Shown: positions 33,273-42,288 of the stretch, piece by piece
Layout: each line of letters begins with the position of its first letter
How positions within the stretch are numbered: the stretch's first letter is position 1
Assembly: GCA_021769885.1 (NCBI GenBank)
Contig: JAETSA010000002.1
Coordinates: forward strand, 62,001 to 126,000
Direction of reading: 5' to 3'
Source of the DNA: Bacillota bacterium
GTDB taxonomy: Bacteria; Bacillota; Clostridia; Oscillospirales; Acutalibacteraceae
Length of the DNA: 64,000 nucleotides
The notes under the pieces: generated by a model
Databases searched by the model: none
What the model was told of the DNA's origin: nothing
Seen by the model: only the letters and a program-made list of their open reading frames with translations
Program-made: the position numbers and the translations under genes

Positions 33273-34013
33273 TTATTCTGTAGATTTATCGTTATAAACT
33301 GTGCCCGACAGCAAACAAATCTCTTTGACACAGCGTTCATATTTTCTGATATCGGAAAATATGCAATCGCCGAACATAGCGGGAATCAGCACCTCGCCCC
33401 GATTCAAGTCCACGGCAATGTTCAAAATCCCCTCCACGCGGCGCATAGTTTCCGCCGCATTACGGCTTAAAAATCCGTGCAATTCAGCATTACAGGCATC
33501 TGTCAAAATCAAATTCAATCGAACGGCTTTGACTGCTTCAAATTTGGAAATTTCAGGCTTAATTGCAAAAGCCTTGTTGATTTTCTTATTCAAACGGCTT
33601 TTCGCACGGTCAAATTCCGTTTTTGAAAAATCGGAAAAATAAACGGTTAAAGCACGAACATGCAAATTTTTTCTGAAAAAGAAAACGGCTTCGTTTTCGG
33701 AATAAATTTTGCTGTTTTGCACATACGGCAGTTCTCCGAGTTTTTCGAATACGGTTTCTTTCGGCAACGGCGTATTTAGAGTTAAAACATAAGGATGACA
33801 ATCTTCTATGCGGCGCATCCTTTTGTTATACAATACGAGAAGCACGATTGCAACGGCAATCAAAATGATAAAAGCAATACACCCAGGCCATTGCTTACCG
33901 ATCCCGAAAAGGATTGCCGCAACGGAAAAACCGCCGATACACAGCAAAAGAGTCGCTTCAAAAAGGCAGAACCGCTTCATTTTCCGAAGTCGGTCGAAAT
34001 AAGTTTTTCCCAT
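33273..34013 (-). CDS. Hypothetical two-helix membrane protein within the inositol cluster
   Basis: 246 residues, family not recognised. Two membrane helices (about 18-38 and 43-62) are followed by a ~180-residue cytoplasmic domain of mixed helix/strand character with many Lys/Arg. Cysteines are scattered with no metal motif. It sits 11 bases before iolB and 24 bases after another membrane protein, both unrelated in look to inositol enzymes. The pair may be insertions into the operon rather than pathway members. Confidence 0.6.
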   Translation of the reverse strand: MGKTYFDRLRKMKRFCLFEATLLLCIGGFSVAAILFGIGKQWPGCIAFIILIAVAIVLLVLYNKRMRRIEDCHPYVLTLNTPLPKETVFEKLGELPYVQNSKIYSENEAVFFFRKNLHVRALTVYFSDFSKTEFDRAKSRLNKKINKAFAIKPEISKFEAVKAVRLNLILTDACNAELHGFLSRNAAETMRRVEGILNIAVDLNRGEVLIPAMFGDCIFSDIRKYERCVKEICLLSGTVYNDKSTE

Positions 34014-34037
34014 CGTGGAACTCCTATTGTGTAAAAA

Positions 34038-34694
34038 TCAAACCGTATAAAAATAAACCTGATACGGTTCGTTCTCATCAACATGAACAGTAACTGTTTT
34101 CTTTTTCTGTTCTCCGGGTTGCAAAGTTCCGACATCAATCACATCCCGCAGAACAAAAGTATCATCAAATTTGCTTACGCTGAAAGCAAGCCGTCCCTCG
34201 ATGGGATCATTAAATATTGGGTTATTGTATTCGTTATTGGCAATTTCCGCCCAAACATCTAAAAGATATCCACCATTCGGGTCTTCTCGCAGATTTCCCG
34301 CTCCCCTGCTAACAATATAAAGTCCCCCTGTATCAGCTGGGGCAGGAATCGGACCGTAAATCAATGTCTGAATCCGAGTCACCTGCGAGGATTTTTTTGG
34401 GGTGGTTGTTTCCGCCTTTGGTTTATCTTTCTTTTTTTCCGTTGTGACGGGTGGTTTTTGTGTAGTCGGCTCCTCTGTTGTCGGTGCGGATGTGCTCTCA
34501 GAAGTTTCTTCCGTAGAGCTTTCGGATAACGAAGAAAGTGCGAGTCTAGACTCTTCCATAGATATGCGCTCATATTCCTGCTTCTGTGCACGCTTGCGTA
34601 CCGTTGTCACTGTAATCACAACAGAAACAAGGACAATTATGCAGGCGATGGCTACAGCTATAATCACTTTTTGCTTTTGGGACAGCTTTTTCAT
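34038..34694 (-). CDS. Membrane-anchored protein with Ser/Thr/Pro-rich stalk
   Basis: 218 residues: basic N-terminus, one membrane helix (about 10-32), a stalk rich in Ser, Thr, Glu, Pro and Lys (about 45-105, with TTEEPTTQKPPVTTEKKK), then a ~110-residue beta-type extracytoplasmic domain. That domain contains GAGNLREDPNGGYLLDVWAE. Function unknown. AAAGGGG precedes the ATG at 34694; a longer frame to 34814 enters the repeat array and is rejected. It precedes the 33273 gene and the iol genes on the same strand. Confidence 0.65.
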   Translation of the reverse strand: MKKLSQKQKVIIAVAIACIIVLVSVVITVTTVRKRAQKQEYERISMEESRLALSSLSESSTEETSESTSAPTTEEPTTQKPPVTTEKKKDKPKAETTTPKKSSQVTRIQTLIYGPIPAPADTGGLYIVSRGAGNLREDPNGGYLLDVWAEIANNEYNNPIFNDPIEGRLAFSVSKFDDTFVLRDVIDVGTLQPGEQKKKTVTVHVDENEPYQVYFYTV

Positions 34695-34738
34695 ATAAAT
34701 CCCCTTTACATATATCCGCATATGCAGATTTTTAATTT

Positions 34739-35033
34739 CGGCGGGCGATTCGTGAATCGCCCCTACGGGGTTTGTGCATCTCCGCTTGATTGTTCTGATT
34801 TTGCGGGCGAACACAGTTCGCCCCTACGGGTTGCGATTCGCCATTTGGGTTGTGCAAAATCCAACCGTGCTCGGGCGGGCGTGGATTTTCTCCGAAAACA
34901 GGCACCCTTTTGTCTGCTTCGCAGACATTTCCCCTATCAGGGGAATAACCCGCCCCTACGGATTGTGGTTCGCCGTTGGGTTTGCGCGAAATCCACCCCT
35001 GCTCGGGTCGCCGAGTCGTCGACCCCTACGATT
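34739..35033. repeat. Modular hairpin array C
   Basis: About five modules between iolC and the gene at 34038: GGGCGATTCGTGAATCGCCC then CTACGG, GCGGGCGAACAC...TTCGCCC then CTACGG, a long composite with GGGCGGGCGTGG...ACCCGCCC around a nested segment (about 34875-34960), and a GGGTCGCC...GTCGACCC module (about 35006-35030). The rest of the gap to 35274 (about 240 bases) shows no gene, promoter or strong terminator that I can defend. Confidence 0.8.
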
Positions 35034-35274
35034 TGCGGGACGCCCGAAGCACGTATGTAATTTTGTGCGGATTTTTCGCAGAACAAGACGTGGCTGCCGA
35101 CGGCATATACGGATATTCCGAGGCGGACACAACGCAGTTCTGCGGAAAATCAGTCAAAACTTTCACTTGCATAATTTTTTCAGAGTGCGTGCACCGTGTA
35201 TTTTTCGACGCCCGACGCGTATCGGGATACGCAAGTGGCAGAGAAAAATGCGCGGGGTGCGTGCTATGGAGAAA

Positions 35275-36291
35275 TTATGCGCGGGCGACCATTTCGCCGT
35301 ATTCTTCCTTTTCTTTGCGGATGAACTCCTTCACGGCTTCGACGGTGGGCATATCCTGCGAGCAAGCGTGACTGGCAACGAGCATCGCGGCAGAAGCTGA
35401 ACCAAATTCCAAAGCGTCCATCATTTCATAGCCTTCAAAAAGACCGTAGAGGAACGCGGAAGCGTAGCCGTCGCCGCCGCCGAAGGATTTCAGAAGCTTT
35501 ACGGGGAAGGGCTTAATGGAATAGCTTTCGCCGTCGTTGGTATAAGCAGTCGAGCCCTCTTTGCCGTGCTTGATAATGACGATTTTTGCGTTATAGCTGT
35601 GCCACAGTGCGGCGGTTTCTTTGTCGGTCAGACCGCTTTGCATCAGGCTTTCGGTCAAATCGTATTCCTCACGCGAGCCGAGGATGACATCTGCCTCCTT
35701 GGCGACTGCGGAATAATAAATCGCAATTTCATCGGCGTTTTTCCAATTGTAAGCGCGATAGTCGATGTCAAAAATAATCGGCACTTGATTGCGTTTGGCA
35801 AGTGCAACGGCTTTGAGTGCCGCCTCGCGCGAGGGGCTTTCGGCGAGTGCCGTGCCCGAAATCAACAGAGCTTTGGTTTGTTTGATGTACTCCTCATCAA
35901 TATTGGATACGTCCAGTTTTAAATCCGCCGCATCGTTGCGGTACATTAAAATGGAGCTTTCGGTTTTGGATTTGATTTCGGTAAAGGTCAGACCGATTTT
36001 TTCGCCGTTTTGGCAACGCGTGATGTGCGAGGTATCAATTCCCTCATTTTGGAAGAAATCCGTCACGAATGTGCCGAGCTGATCGTCGGAAACACGCGCA
36101 AAAAAGCCGATTTTCTTGCCCAAACGCGCAAGGCCCACCGCGATATTGGCGGGCGAACCGCCGAGATACCGCTTAAAGGTCGTGCTTTCGTTTAAGGGGC
36201 AATAGTAATCGACCGGATTGAAGTCTACGGCGACTCTGCCCAAGAGAATCAAGTCGTAAGGTTTGGTTTGGTCAAATTGAATGTATTGCAT
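35275..36291 (-). CDS. iolC: 5-dehydro-2-deoxygluconokinase
   Basis: 338-residue PfkB/ribokinase-family enzyme that phosphorylates 2-deoxy-5-keto-gluconate. The N-terminal signature is RYLGGSPANIAVGLARLG, and the C-terminal catalytic motif is FGGGDGYASAFLYG with the general-base aspartate. The start MQYIQFDQTKPYDLIL at 36291 follows AAAGGAG; an 88-codon upstream extension passes through hairpin repeats and is rejected. It lies between arrays C and D, after the aldolase gene and before iolB, so the pathway role is well supported. Confidence 0.92.
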   Translation of the reverse strand: MQYIQFDQTKPYDLILLGRVAVDFNPVDYYCPLNESTTFKRYLGGSPANIAVGLARLGKKIGFFARVSDDQLGTFVTDFFQNEGIDTSHITRCQNGEKIGLTFTEIKSKTESSILMYRNDAADLKLDVSNIDEEYIKQTKALLISGTALAESPSREAALKAVALAKRNQVPIIFDIDYRAYNWKNADEIAIYYSAVAKEADVILGSREEYDLTESLMQSGLTDKETAALWHSYNAKIVIIKHGKEGSTAYTNDGESYSIKPFPVKLLKSFGGGDGYASAFLYGLFEGYEMMDALEFGSASAAMLVASHACSQDMPTVEAVKEFIRKEKEEYGEMVARA

Positions 36292-36398
36292 TAAGGGTTG
36301 CTCCTTTAATAATAATTCATTTTTGCGAACAGGGACGGAAAGCTTTACTTTTGCGTGCGGTTCTCCGTCAGATTGTTCTGATTTCGGCGGAACGCCGA

Positions 36399-36456
36399 GT
36401 AGGGGCGAACTGCGTTCGCCCACGGGCGGGCATGGAAACCCGCCCCTACGGGGATG
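36399..36456. repeat. Modular hairpins D between aldolase and iolC
   Basis: Two adjacent modules, GTAGGGGCGAACTGCGTTCGCC (split as GGGGCGAAC/GTTCGCC) and a GGGCGGG...CCCGCCC module ending CTACG, lie inside the inositol transcript. Confidence 0.8.
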
Positions 36457-36532
36457 TATTATCGGTCGTTCCCTACGGCTTTTGCGTGGGCACTCTCCCC
36501 CTCTAATAGGGAGCAGAAAAGGTTGAAATTCG

Positions 36533-37444
36533 CTACTGCATATTGAAAATTTCAATATGTTTCTTCACATTTTGATAGACGCCCTCAACCTCGCAGGAGG
36601 AAAGCTCGAAGTAGTTCGGTTTCCCTTCTTTATTGTCGCAATAGGCTTTGGCGTAAGAAGCGAGGGCATCAAAAGAAGCCGTCGCAATATTGATTTTCCG
36701 CACACCCAACGTGATACAGCGGCGGAACATTTCGGGGGTGATGCCTGTGCCGCCGTGGAGCACCAACGGTGTTTTGACGGCGTTGTGAATCTCCTCTAAC
36801 ACATCGAAGCGCAGTTCGGGCAGTTTCGGATAATTGCCGTGTGCATTACCGATAGCAACCGCCAATGCATCCACACCCGTTTCGTCGCAGAAGTGAATTG
36901 CATCCGCAGGATTGGTGCACAGAATTTCGTGTGCTTTCCCCTCACCCTCATTGCCGCCGACCACACCGAGCTCGGCTTCCACCGTCGCGTCGTAATCGCT
37001 CGCGAGATTCACCACATTTTTCACGGTAGCAATGTTTTCCGCAAGCGGCATTTGCGAGCCGTCAAACATCACGGAAGTAAACCCGATATCCAGCGCCTTT
37101 GCGACAGTTTCGGTACGCAATCCGTGGTCGAGGTGCACCGCAATATCCACCGACGCGTTCTCCGCCGCCGCAATCATCATCGGACCGATGATTTCTAAGG
37201 GAGCATACGGCAAACGCACCTCGGCAATTTGCAAAATAATCGGCGTATTCGCCTCTTGCGCCGCCTTTACTGCGCCCAAAATCATTTCCATATTGCCGAC
37301 GGAAAATGCGCCGACGGCAATCTTTTTTTCTTCCGCTCTGTCGAGCAAGTCTTTCATTGCAACCAGTGCCATTTTAAAGCTGCACGCCTTTCTCGAATAC
37401 AGATGCATACAAAATCCGCCGCCTGAAACCGCATTCGGTTCCAT
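36533..37444 (-). CDS. iolJ: Class II fructose-bisphosphate aldolase family, probable IolJ (DKGP aldolase)
   Basis: Zinc-dependent class II aldolase, about 303 residues. Zinc ligands and active-site features: AVHLDHG, the VEAELG glutamate, AIGNAHGNY, and LHGGTG with the phosphate-binding NIATA segment. Upstream of iolC it should cleave 2-deoxy-5-keto-gluconate 6-phosphate to DHAP and malonate semialdehyde. A glycolytic or tagatose aldolase is the alternative. Start is uncertain: GAGGT sits well for the ATG at 37444, but family homology begins at the ATG at 37372 (MALVAMKDLLDRAEEKK), leaving a 24-residue unusual N-terminus. First gene of the cluster behind a promoter. Confidence 0.85.
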   Translation of the reverse strand: MEPNAVSGGGFCMHLYSRKACSFKMALVAMKDLLDRAEEKKIAVGAFSVGNMEMILGAVKAAQEANTPIILQIAEVRLPYAPLEIIGPMMIAAAENASVDIAVHLDHGLRTETVAKALDIGFTSVMFDGSQMPLAENIATVKNVVNLASDYDATVEAELGVVGGNEGEGKAHEILCTNPADAIHFCDETGVDALAVAIGNAHGNYPKLPELRFDVLEEIHNAVKTPLVLHGGTGITPEMFRRCITLGVRKINIATASFDALASYAKAYCDNKEGKPNYFELSSCEVEGVYQNVKKHIEIFNMQ

Positions 37445-37484
37445 ACACGCTACCTCATAAAACACCCATATTAAACTTTATATA

Positions 37485-37513
37485 TTTATAGCACTTTTGG
37501 CAAGGTTTTTCAA
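37485..37513 (-). promoter_or_regulatory. Sigma-A promoter at the head of the inositol cluster
   Basis: TTGAAA (37513-37508), 17 bases, TATAAA (37490-37485) on the minus strand. No IolR operator or catabolite-response element could be identified. Confidence 0.7.
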
Positions 37514-37618
37514 TGGGCGTTCCGTTAAAATTATCGCACAAGAAACTGTGAAAAATCACAAGAAAATCTTGAAAAAGTCCTTATTCTGTTCGTCGAATTT
37601 TGACACATCTGCAAAACA

Positions 37619-37649
37619 AAAAGCAAGGTGCGTAAAACACCTTGCTTTT
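37619..37649 (-). terminator. Intrinsic terminator after the CPA2 antiporter gene
   Basis: AAAAGCAAGGTG pairs with CACCTTGCTTTT, with T-rich sequence following on the minus strand. Confidence 0.88.
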
Positions 37650-37650
37650 G

Positions 37651-38856
37651 TTAGGACTGCATTGCTTTTGCGGGCGGTTGTATTTGTTTTTCGTCCCGCG
37701 CGAAAAGGAGTTTTAGGAATATCGGCGTTACAATGGAGGAAATCAAAATGAGCAAAATAACGGGCGTAAAGTATGCGGAAGAAATGATACCGCAGGAAAG
37801 CCCTTTCTGCGCCACAATCAGCGCGACCTCGCCGCGCGTCATCATACCGACGCCGATTTTTAACGAATCGCCCCATTTAAAGCGGCACACGCGCGCCATA
37901 AGTGAACAGCCGATAATCTTGCACAGCAGTGCCACAAGCACGAAGCCGATTGCAAAAATGACCAAATCGCCTGAAATTGCATCCAGTGAGGTTTTCAGAC
38001 CGATACTCGCGAAAAATACGGGTCCAAACAGCATATAGGAGCTGATATCCATTTTCTCGGCAATATATTCGGAATCGCGGATACTGCAAAGAATGATACC
38101 TGCGACATAGGCGCCTGTGATATCGGCAATGCCGAACAATCGCTCCGCCACAAACGCCATACCGAAGCAAAGCGCCAAGCCCGCAATCGGAATGCGGCGC
38201 GTGTGCGGCCAGCGCTTATCACACCAGCGGAACACCTTGTAGCAAATAAAGCCGAATACCAAAGAAGCCGCAAAGAACAGAAATGTTTTGAGCAGTACGG
38301 AGGCAGGGCTAACATCGCCGCCGTTTAAGCCGACTACAAAGGTCAGCACGATAATGCCGATGACATCGTCAATAATCGCCGCACTTAAAATGGTTGTGCC
38401 CAATTCCGATGAAAGCTTGCCGAGTTCCTTTAAGGTCTGCACGGTAATGCTGACAGAAGTCGCGGTCATAATTACGCCGATGAACACGGCACGGTAAAAT
38501 TCGGGCGAGCCGAGCGGCGAAAAGCCGTAAATACACATATACAAAAGTGTGCCGCCGACAAGCGGTATAAACACACCTGCGCACGCAATCGCAAATGCTT
38601 TTAAGCCTGTTTTCAGAAGATCCTGCAGATTGGTTTGCAAACCTGCGGAAAACATCAAAAGCACCACGCCGATTTCCGCCATCTGCGCCAAGAAATCGCT
38701 TTGGTCTACAAGCCCCAGAACACTCGGTCCGATAACCAAACCTGCGATGATTTCACCGACCACCTGCGGTGCTTTCAGCTTGCGCGCGGCAATGCCGAAC
38801 AGCTTTGCGGCAACAATAATGATACACAGACTTTTAAAAATTGCATATGGCTGCAT
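37651..38856 (-). CDS. CPA2-family cation:proton antiporter (Kef/NapA type)
   Basis: 401 residues, about twelve membrane helices and no C-terminal RCK/TrkA domain. Family marks: APQVVGEIIAGLVIGPSVLG (about 29-48), the TATSVSITVQTLKEL region and the paired acidic residues of SAAIIDDVIGIIVL (about 158-171), which carry the exchanged ions in CPA2 proteins. DMITRG-like MMTRGEVALI is near the end. It exchanges Na+ or K+ for H+ across the cytoplasmic membrane. Single gene with promoter and terminator. Confidence 0.9.
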   Translation of the reverse strand: MQPYAIFKSLCIIIVAAKLFGIAARKLKAPQVVGEIIAGLVIGPSVLGLVDQSDFLAQMAEIGVVLLMFSAGLQTNLQDLLKTGLKAFAIACAGVFIPLVGGTLLYMCIYGFSPLGSPEFYRAVFIGVIMTATSVSITVQTLKELGKLSSELGTTILSAAIIDDVIGIIVLTFVVGLNGGDVSPASVLLKTFLFFAASLVFGFICYKVFRWCDKRWPHTRRIPIAGLALCFGMAFVAERLFGIADITGAYVAGIILCSIRDSEYIAEKMDISSYMLFGPVFFASIGLKTSLDAISGDLVIFAIGFVLVALLCKIIGCSLMARVCRFKWGDSLKIGVGMMTRGEVALIVAQKGLSCGIISSAYFTPVILLILISSIVTPIFLKLLFARDEKQIQPPAKAMQS

Positions 38857-38892
38857 AAAGTATTTCGCTTCCCTTTTTCATTTTCCTGCCAC

Positions 38893-38921
38893 ATTATACA
38901 CGCCGAAAAGCACATTTGCAA
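38893..38921 (-). promoter_or_regulatory. Sigma-A promoter for the antiporter gene
   Basis: TTGCAA (38921-38916), 17 bases, TATAAT (38898-38893) on the minus strand. Confidence 0.85.
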
Positions 38922-38933
38922 ACAATAAAAAAG

Positions 38934-38962
38934 AAACCTCTGTTTTCCACAAACAGAGGTTT
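38934..38962 (-). terminator. Intrinsic terminator after tauE-like gene
   Basis: AAACCTCTGTTT pairs with AAACAGAGGTTT across five bases. A T-run follows on the plus side and AT-rich sequence on the minus side, so it may act on both strands. Confidence 0.82.
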
Positions 38963-38999
38963 TTGAGCGATTCGGTTTTGTGAAAAAGAGCGAAAAAAG

Positions 39000-39776
39000 T
39001 CACACCAAATAGTTGACGCAAATAATAATTACACCCAATACCGTAAGCACCGCGCCCGTAACGCGGTTGAGCGTTTTTGCAGAGGCTTTATTGGCAATTT
39101 TTGCGGCAACCTGCGCCCAAAGGAATGTAAATACCACGCAAAGCAACAGCACGAAGAGATTCGGTGCACCGCCAATCATAAAATGCGAAACAGAGCCTGT
39201 AAGCGCGGTAAACGCCATAATAAATACGCTTGTGCCGACAGCAGTTTTCAATTCATAGCCGAGCACGCTTGTTAAAATCAGAAGCATCATCATACCGCCG
39301 CCCGCGCCGACAAATCCGCATATGAAACCAATCAAGATACCGCAAAGGACGGACTGCACCGCACGTTTTTTCGGTGCGGTCGCCTGCATTTTTTCTTTGG
39401 TCGTCATAACGGGCTTGATTAAAAATTTGAGTCCTAAAAACAGCGTCATAAAATTGGAAAAGCCGCCCATTGTATGACTCGGTACAAGCTTTGCAACATA
39501 ACTGCCGACCACGGTAAACAGCAGCACCGTGAGCATCATAATCAATCCGTTTTTGACATCCAGATTTTTATTTTTCTTATACGTATAAGCAGACACGGCA
39601 CTTGCCAGCACATCGCTCGCCAAAGCGATACCGACTGCCGAATACGGCTCCATATGCAAACACGTAATCAGCAACGGGCTAATCACTGCCGCCGCAGAAA
39701 GTCCTGCGAAGCCTGTGCCCAAGCCTGCACCGCACCCTGCCAAAAAGCAAACCAATACGGTTATAAAGATTTCCAT
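39000..39776 (-). CDS. TauE/SafE-family sulfite/organosulfonate exporter-like protein
   Basis: 258 residues with about eight membrane helices in two homologous halves. The glycine-rich GAGLGTGFAGLSAAAVISPLL near the start and GFVGAGGGMMMLLILTSVLGYELKTAVGTS in the middle are the repeat signatures of the TauE/SafE family. It probably moves small anions such as sulfite or sulfonates. AGGTG suits the ATG at 39776 better than the one at 39785. It is downstream of hisF by 36 bases, possibly by read-through only. Confidence 0.85.
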   Translation of the reverse strand: MEIFITVLVCFLAGCGAGLGTGFAGLSAAAVISPLLITCLHMEPYSAVGIALASDVLASAVSAYTYKKNKNLDVKNGLIMMLTVLLFTVVGSYVAKLVPSHTMGGFSNFMTLFLGLKFLIKPVMTTKEKMQATAPKKRAVQSVLCGILIGFICGFVGAGGGMMMLLILTSVLGYELKTAVGTSVFIMAFTALTGSVSHFMIGGAPNLFVLLLCVVFTFLWAQVAAKIANKASAKTLNRVTGAVLTVLGVIIICVNYLV

Positions 39777-39811
39777 ATATATCACCTGACACTCCGCATA
39801 TGCATACGCAT

Positions 39812-40579
39812 CTACACGGTTACCGGACGAACGGGAATGCCTTTTTCGGAAAGATATGCTTTTAAGTCCGCAATCGGAATTTCATTGAAATGAAACAGTG
39901 AGGCGGCAAGCACGGCATCCGCCTGACCGACGGTGAACGCATCGTAAAAATGCTCCAATGCGCCCGCACCGCCCGAAGCAATAACAGGGACATCCACCCG
40001 CTCGGAAACCGCTTTCGTCAGTGCCAAATCATACCCCTGCTTTTGCCCGTCACAGTCCATACTCGTTAAAAGAATCTCGCCTGCACCGCGGCGAACCGCT
40101 TCTTCTGCCCACGCGAGCGCATCGATTCCCGTCGGCAGTCTGCCGCCGTTTAAGTAAACTTCCCAACCGCCCTGTTCCGTACGTTTTGCGTCAATCGCGC
40201 ACACTACGCACTGACTGCCGAATTTATACGCCGCGTCATTAATTAAATCGGGATTGCGCACAGCGGCAGAATTGACCGAAATTTTATCCGCACCTGCGCG
40301 CAGAAGCTCCTTAAAATCGTCGGTCGTTCGAATCCCGCCGCCGACGGTAAAGGGAATAAAAATCGAATCTGCCACACGCGAAACAATATCCAGCATTGTG
40401 CCCCTGCCCTCGTGCGTGGCGGTGATATCCAAAAGCACAAGCTCATCTGCGCCTTTTTTATCATAGGCAATCGCACACTCTACAGGGTCGCCCGCATCGC
40501 GCAGATTGACGAAGCTTACGCCTTTCACGACGCGTCCGTTTTTCACATCCAAACAGGGAATAATTCGTTTTGCGTACAT
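39812..40579 (-). CDS. hisF: Imidazole glycerol phosphate synthase, cyclase subunit
   Basis: 255-residue (beta/alpha)8 barrel that uses ammonia from HisH to make imidazole glycerol phosphate and AICAR. Catalytic D11 ([12 protein letters not shown]) and D130 (CAIDAKR) are present, and the phosphate loops TVGGGIR and ASGGAG are intact. The start overlaps the hisH stop (TGATG), so the two chains are translated together. No other histidine genes lie in the window. Confidence 0.95.
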   Translation of the reverse strand: MYAKRIIPCLDVKNGRVVKGVSFVNLRDAGDPVECAIAYDKKGADELVLLDITATHEGRGTMLDIVSRVADSIFIPFTVGGGIRTTDDFKELLRAGADKISVNSAAVRNPDLINDAAYKFGSQCVVCAIDAKRTEQGGWEVYLNGGRLPTGIDALAWAEEAVRRGAGEILLTSMDCDGQKQGYDLALTKAVSERVDVPVIASGGAGALEHFYDAFTVGQADAVLAASLFHFNEIPIADLKAYLSEKGIPVRPVTV

Positions 40580-41205
40580 CAGCGCACCCCTTTCTGCAAT
40601 TCGGCAAAGTTGCGAAGAATCTGCAAGCCGACCGCGCCGCTTTTTTCGGGATGGAACTGCGTTGCATACAAATTTTTGCGGACATCCGCCGCCGAAGCGT
40701 CAAAGGTGATGCCGTATTCCGCAGTTGCCGCCACGTTTTCGCGGTTTTTGGCAGCCAAATAATAAGAATGCACAAAATACACATAAGCCCCGTTCGGCAC
40801 ACCGCGATAAAGCGGGCAATCGGGTGTAATTTCCAAAGAGTTCCAACCGATTTGCGGAATTTTTAAGCCGATTTCTTTCGGGAAGCGACGCACTTCGCCT
40901 TCCAATACGGAGAGCCCCGCAATGCCAACGCTTTCTTCGCTTTTCTCAAACAGCATTTGCAGTCCTAAGCAGATGCCCAAAAAAGGCGTATCGGAAAGCG
41001 CGGCGGCTTTCACGGTGTCTAAAAGTCCTGATTTTGCAAGACAATCCATTGCGTCGCCGAACGAGCCGACACCGGGCAAAATCACAGCGTCCGCCGCCTC
41101 AATTTCCGATTTGGAATCGGTAATCAAATTCTTTGCGCCGATAAAATCCAGTGCTTTCTGCACACTTTGCAGATTCCCTGCGCCGTAGTCAATTATTGCA
41201 ATCAT
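40579..41205 (-). CDS. hisH: Imidazole glycerol phosphate synthase, glutamine amidotransferase subunit
   Basis: 208-residue class I glutaminase. Triad: C79 in GICLGLQ, and the His/Glu of [17 protein letters not shown] and the SYYL oxyanion-side segment are typical. AGGAG precedes the ATG at 41205 ([10 protein letters not shown]); the frame to 41226 is rejected. It delivers ammonia to HisF. It follows a HAD phosphatase gene at 54 bases, which could be part of the same message. Confidence 0.95.
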   Translation of the reverse strand: MIAIIDYGAGNLQSVQKALDFIGAKNLITDSKSEIEAADAVILPGVGSFGDAMDCLAKSGLLDTVKAAALSDTPFLGICLGLQMLFEKSEESVGIAGLSVLEGEVRRFPKEIGLKIPQIGWNSLEITPDCPLYRGVPNGAYVYFVHSYYLAAKNRENVAATAEYGITFDASAADVRKNLYATQFHPEKSGAVGLQILRNFAELQKGVR

Positions 41206-41259
41206 TATGTACTCCTGAAGTTTCAATATACTAGGTATTTTAGCACAAGAAAATGCGGT

Positions 41260-42009
41260 TTACAACAGCATTTCGGTGATTTCACGGAAATTTGATACAG
41301 TGTGCGCCGCCGCCTGTTTCAGCTCCGCGCGCCCCGACGATATAGCGAAAGAATGAAAGGTGCGAATCATAGATAAATCGTTTAAATTGTCCCCTGCAAC
41401 CGAGAGGTCGTTCGCGGAAGCATCGAAATACTGCAAAACGGCGCGAAGTCCGCTGACTTTATCCGTATGCGGTGCGCAGACATCGGCATATACACCGTTT
41501 TGGTGCGCTGTGAACCACTCGGGAGCGGACGCATTCAGCAGGTCAACATAGTGCTGTGCGGTCCCCTCATCAGCAAAGCAAGTCGTCATTTCGTGAAAGC
41601 CGTCTGCTTCCGACAATTTTTCAACGGGCAAAACGGTTGCCGACGCATAAATCGACGGCACACCCATATCATACCACAAAAGCTCTTGAAACCGAGACGC
41701 GCTAAAAAATGCGCCGCCGCACTCCACTGTTTTTCGGTACAGCGGCAAAACACCTTCGCGCGGGATGCGGCGTTCGAAAAGGATATTGTTTTCGGCATCT
41801 AAAATCATACCGCCTGTACAGCAAATCAGGAAATCGTAGGTCACATTCTGCCGTTCGGTTTCATAGAGGGCGGTCGCGAGGTGTCTGCCCGTAACAATGC
41901 CGAATTTGTTGCCTGCGGCACGGAAACGGGCGATTGCGGCTTTATCTTCGGCAGAGACCGTACCGTTTCGGTAGAGTGTACCGTCAAAATCAGTTGCAAG
42001 GATTTGCAT
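41260..42009 (-). CDS. HAD-superfamily (Cof-type) phosphatase
   Basis: 249 residues of the Cof/IIB HAD hydrolases. Motif I DFDGTL (near 6-11) holds the nucleophile, motif II is seen as VTGR, and GDNLNDLSMI near 200 gives the metal aspartates. The substrate is probably a sugar phosphate or similar small metabolite. AAAGGAG precedes the ATG at 42009 (MQILATDFDG); the longer frame crosses the repeat array. A role as histidinol phosphatase for the adjacent hisHF is conceivable but unsupported. Confidence 0.88.
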   Translation of the reverse strand: MQILATDFDGTLYRNGTVSAEDKAAIARFRAAGNKFGIVTGRHLATALYETERQNVTYDFLICCTGGMILDAENNILFERRIPREGVLPLYRKTVECGGAFFSASRFQELLWYDMGVPSIYASATVLPVEKLSEADGFHEMTTCFADEGTAQHYVDLLNASAPEWFTAHQNGVYADVCAPHTDKVSGLRAVLQYFDASANDLSVAGDNLNDLSMIRTFHSFAISSGRAELKQAAAHTVSNFREITEMLL

Positions 42010-42089
42010 ATGTATGCTCCTTTTCGGGTTGGTATTCTGCGTGTGGGTGAAGAAGTGCGGACGACGCAGAATGCATTTGATTCGCAAAG

Positions 42090-42222
42090 CGTAGGGACGG
42101 ACATCCTTGTCCGTCCGCGGGCGAACGCAGTTCGCCCCTACGGGGTTGTGCACCACCATTCGGTTTGTGCGAAATCCAACCGTGCTCGGGGCGCCGAGTC
42201 GTCGCCCCCTACGGGGTTGTTA
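42090..42222. repeat. Modular hairpin array E
   Basis: Three modules: GTAGGGACGGACATCCTTGT with its CCGTCC return arm, GCGGGCGAAC/GTTCGCCC then CTACGG, and GGGGCGCC...GCCCCCTACGG, joined by the linker TTCGGTTTGTGCGAAATCC. Lies in the 279-base gap between ftsH and the HAD gene. Confidence 0.8.
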
Positions 42223-42246
42223 TTTAATTGGGGCTTTTACAAGCAA

Positions 42247-42281
42247 AAGAAACCACATTCGTTTTCGGAACGTGGTTTCTT
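42247..42281 (-). terminator. Intrinsic terminator at the end of the rnj-ftsH operon
   Basis: AAGAAACCAC pairs with GTGGTTTCTT with an inner ATTCG/CGGAA extension, placed just after ftsH. Confidence 0.88.
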
Positions 42282-42288
42282 GTTTTTG

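Noticed and set aside
34815-35274. Possible small gene downstream of iolC (a 48-codon minus-strand frame beginning MQVKVLTDF)
   Set aside because: No ribosome site of quality and no recognisable sequence; left as unassigned intergenic DNA.
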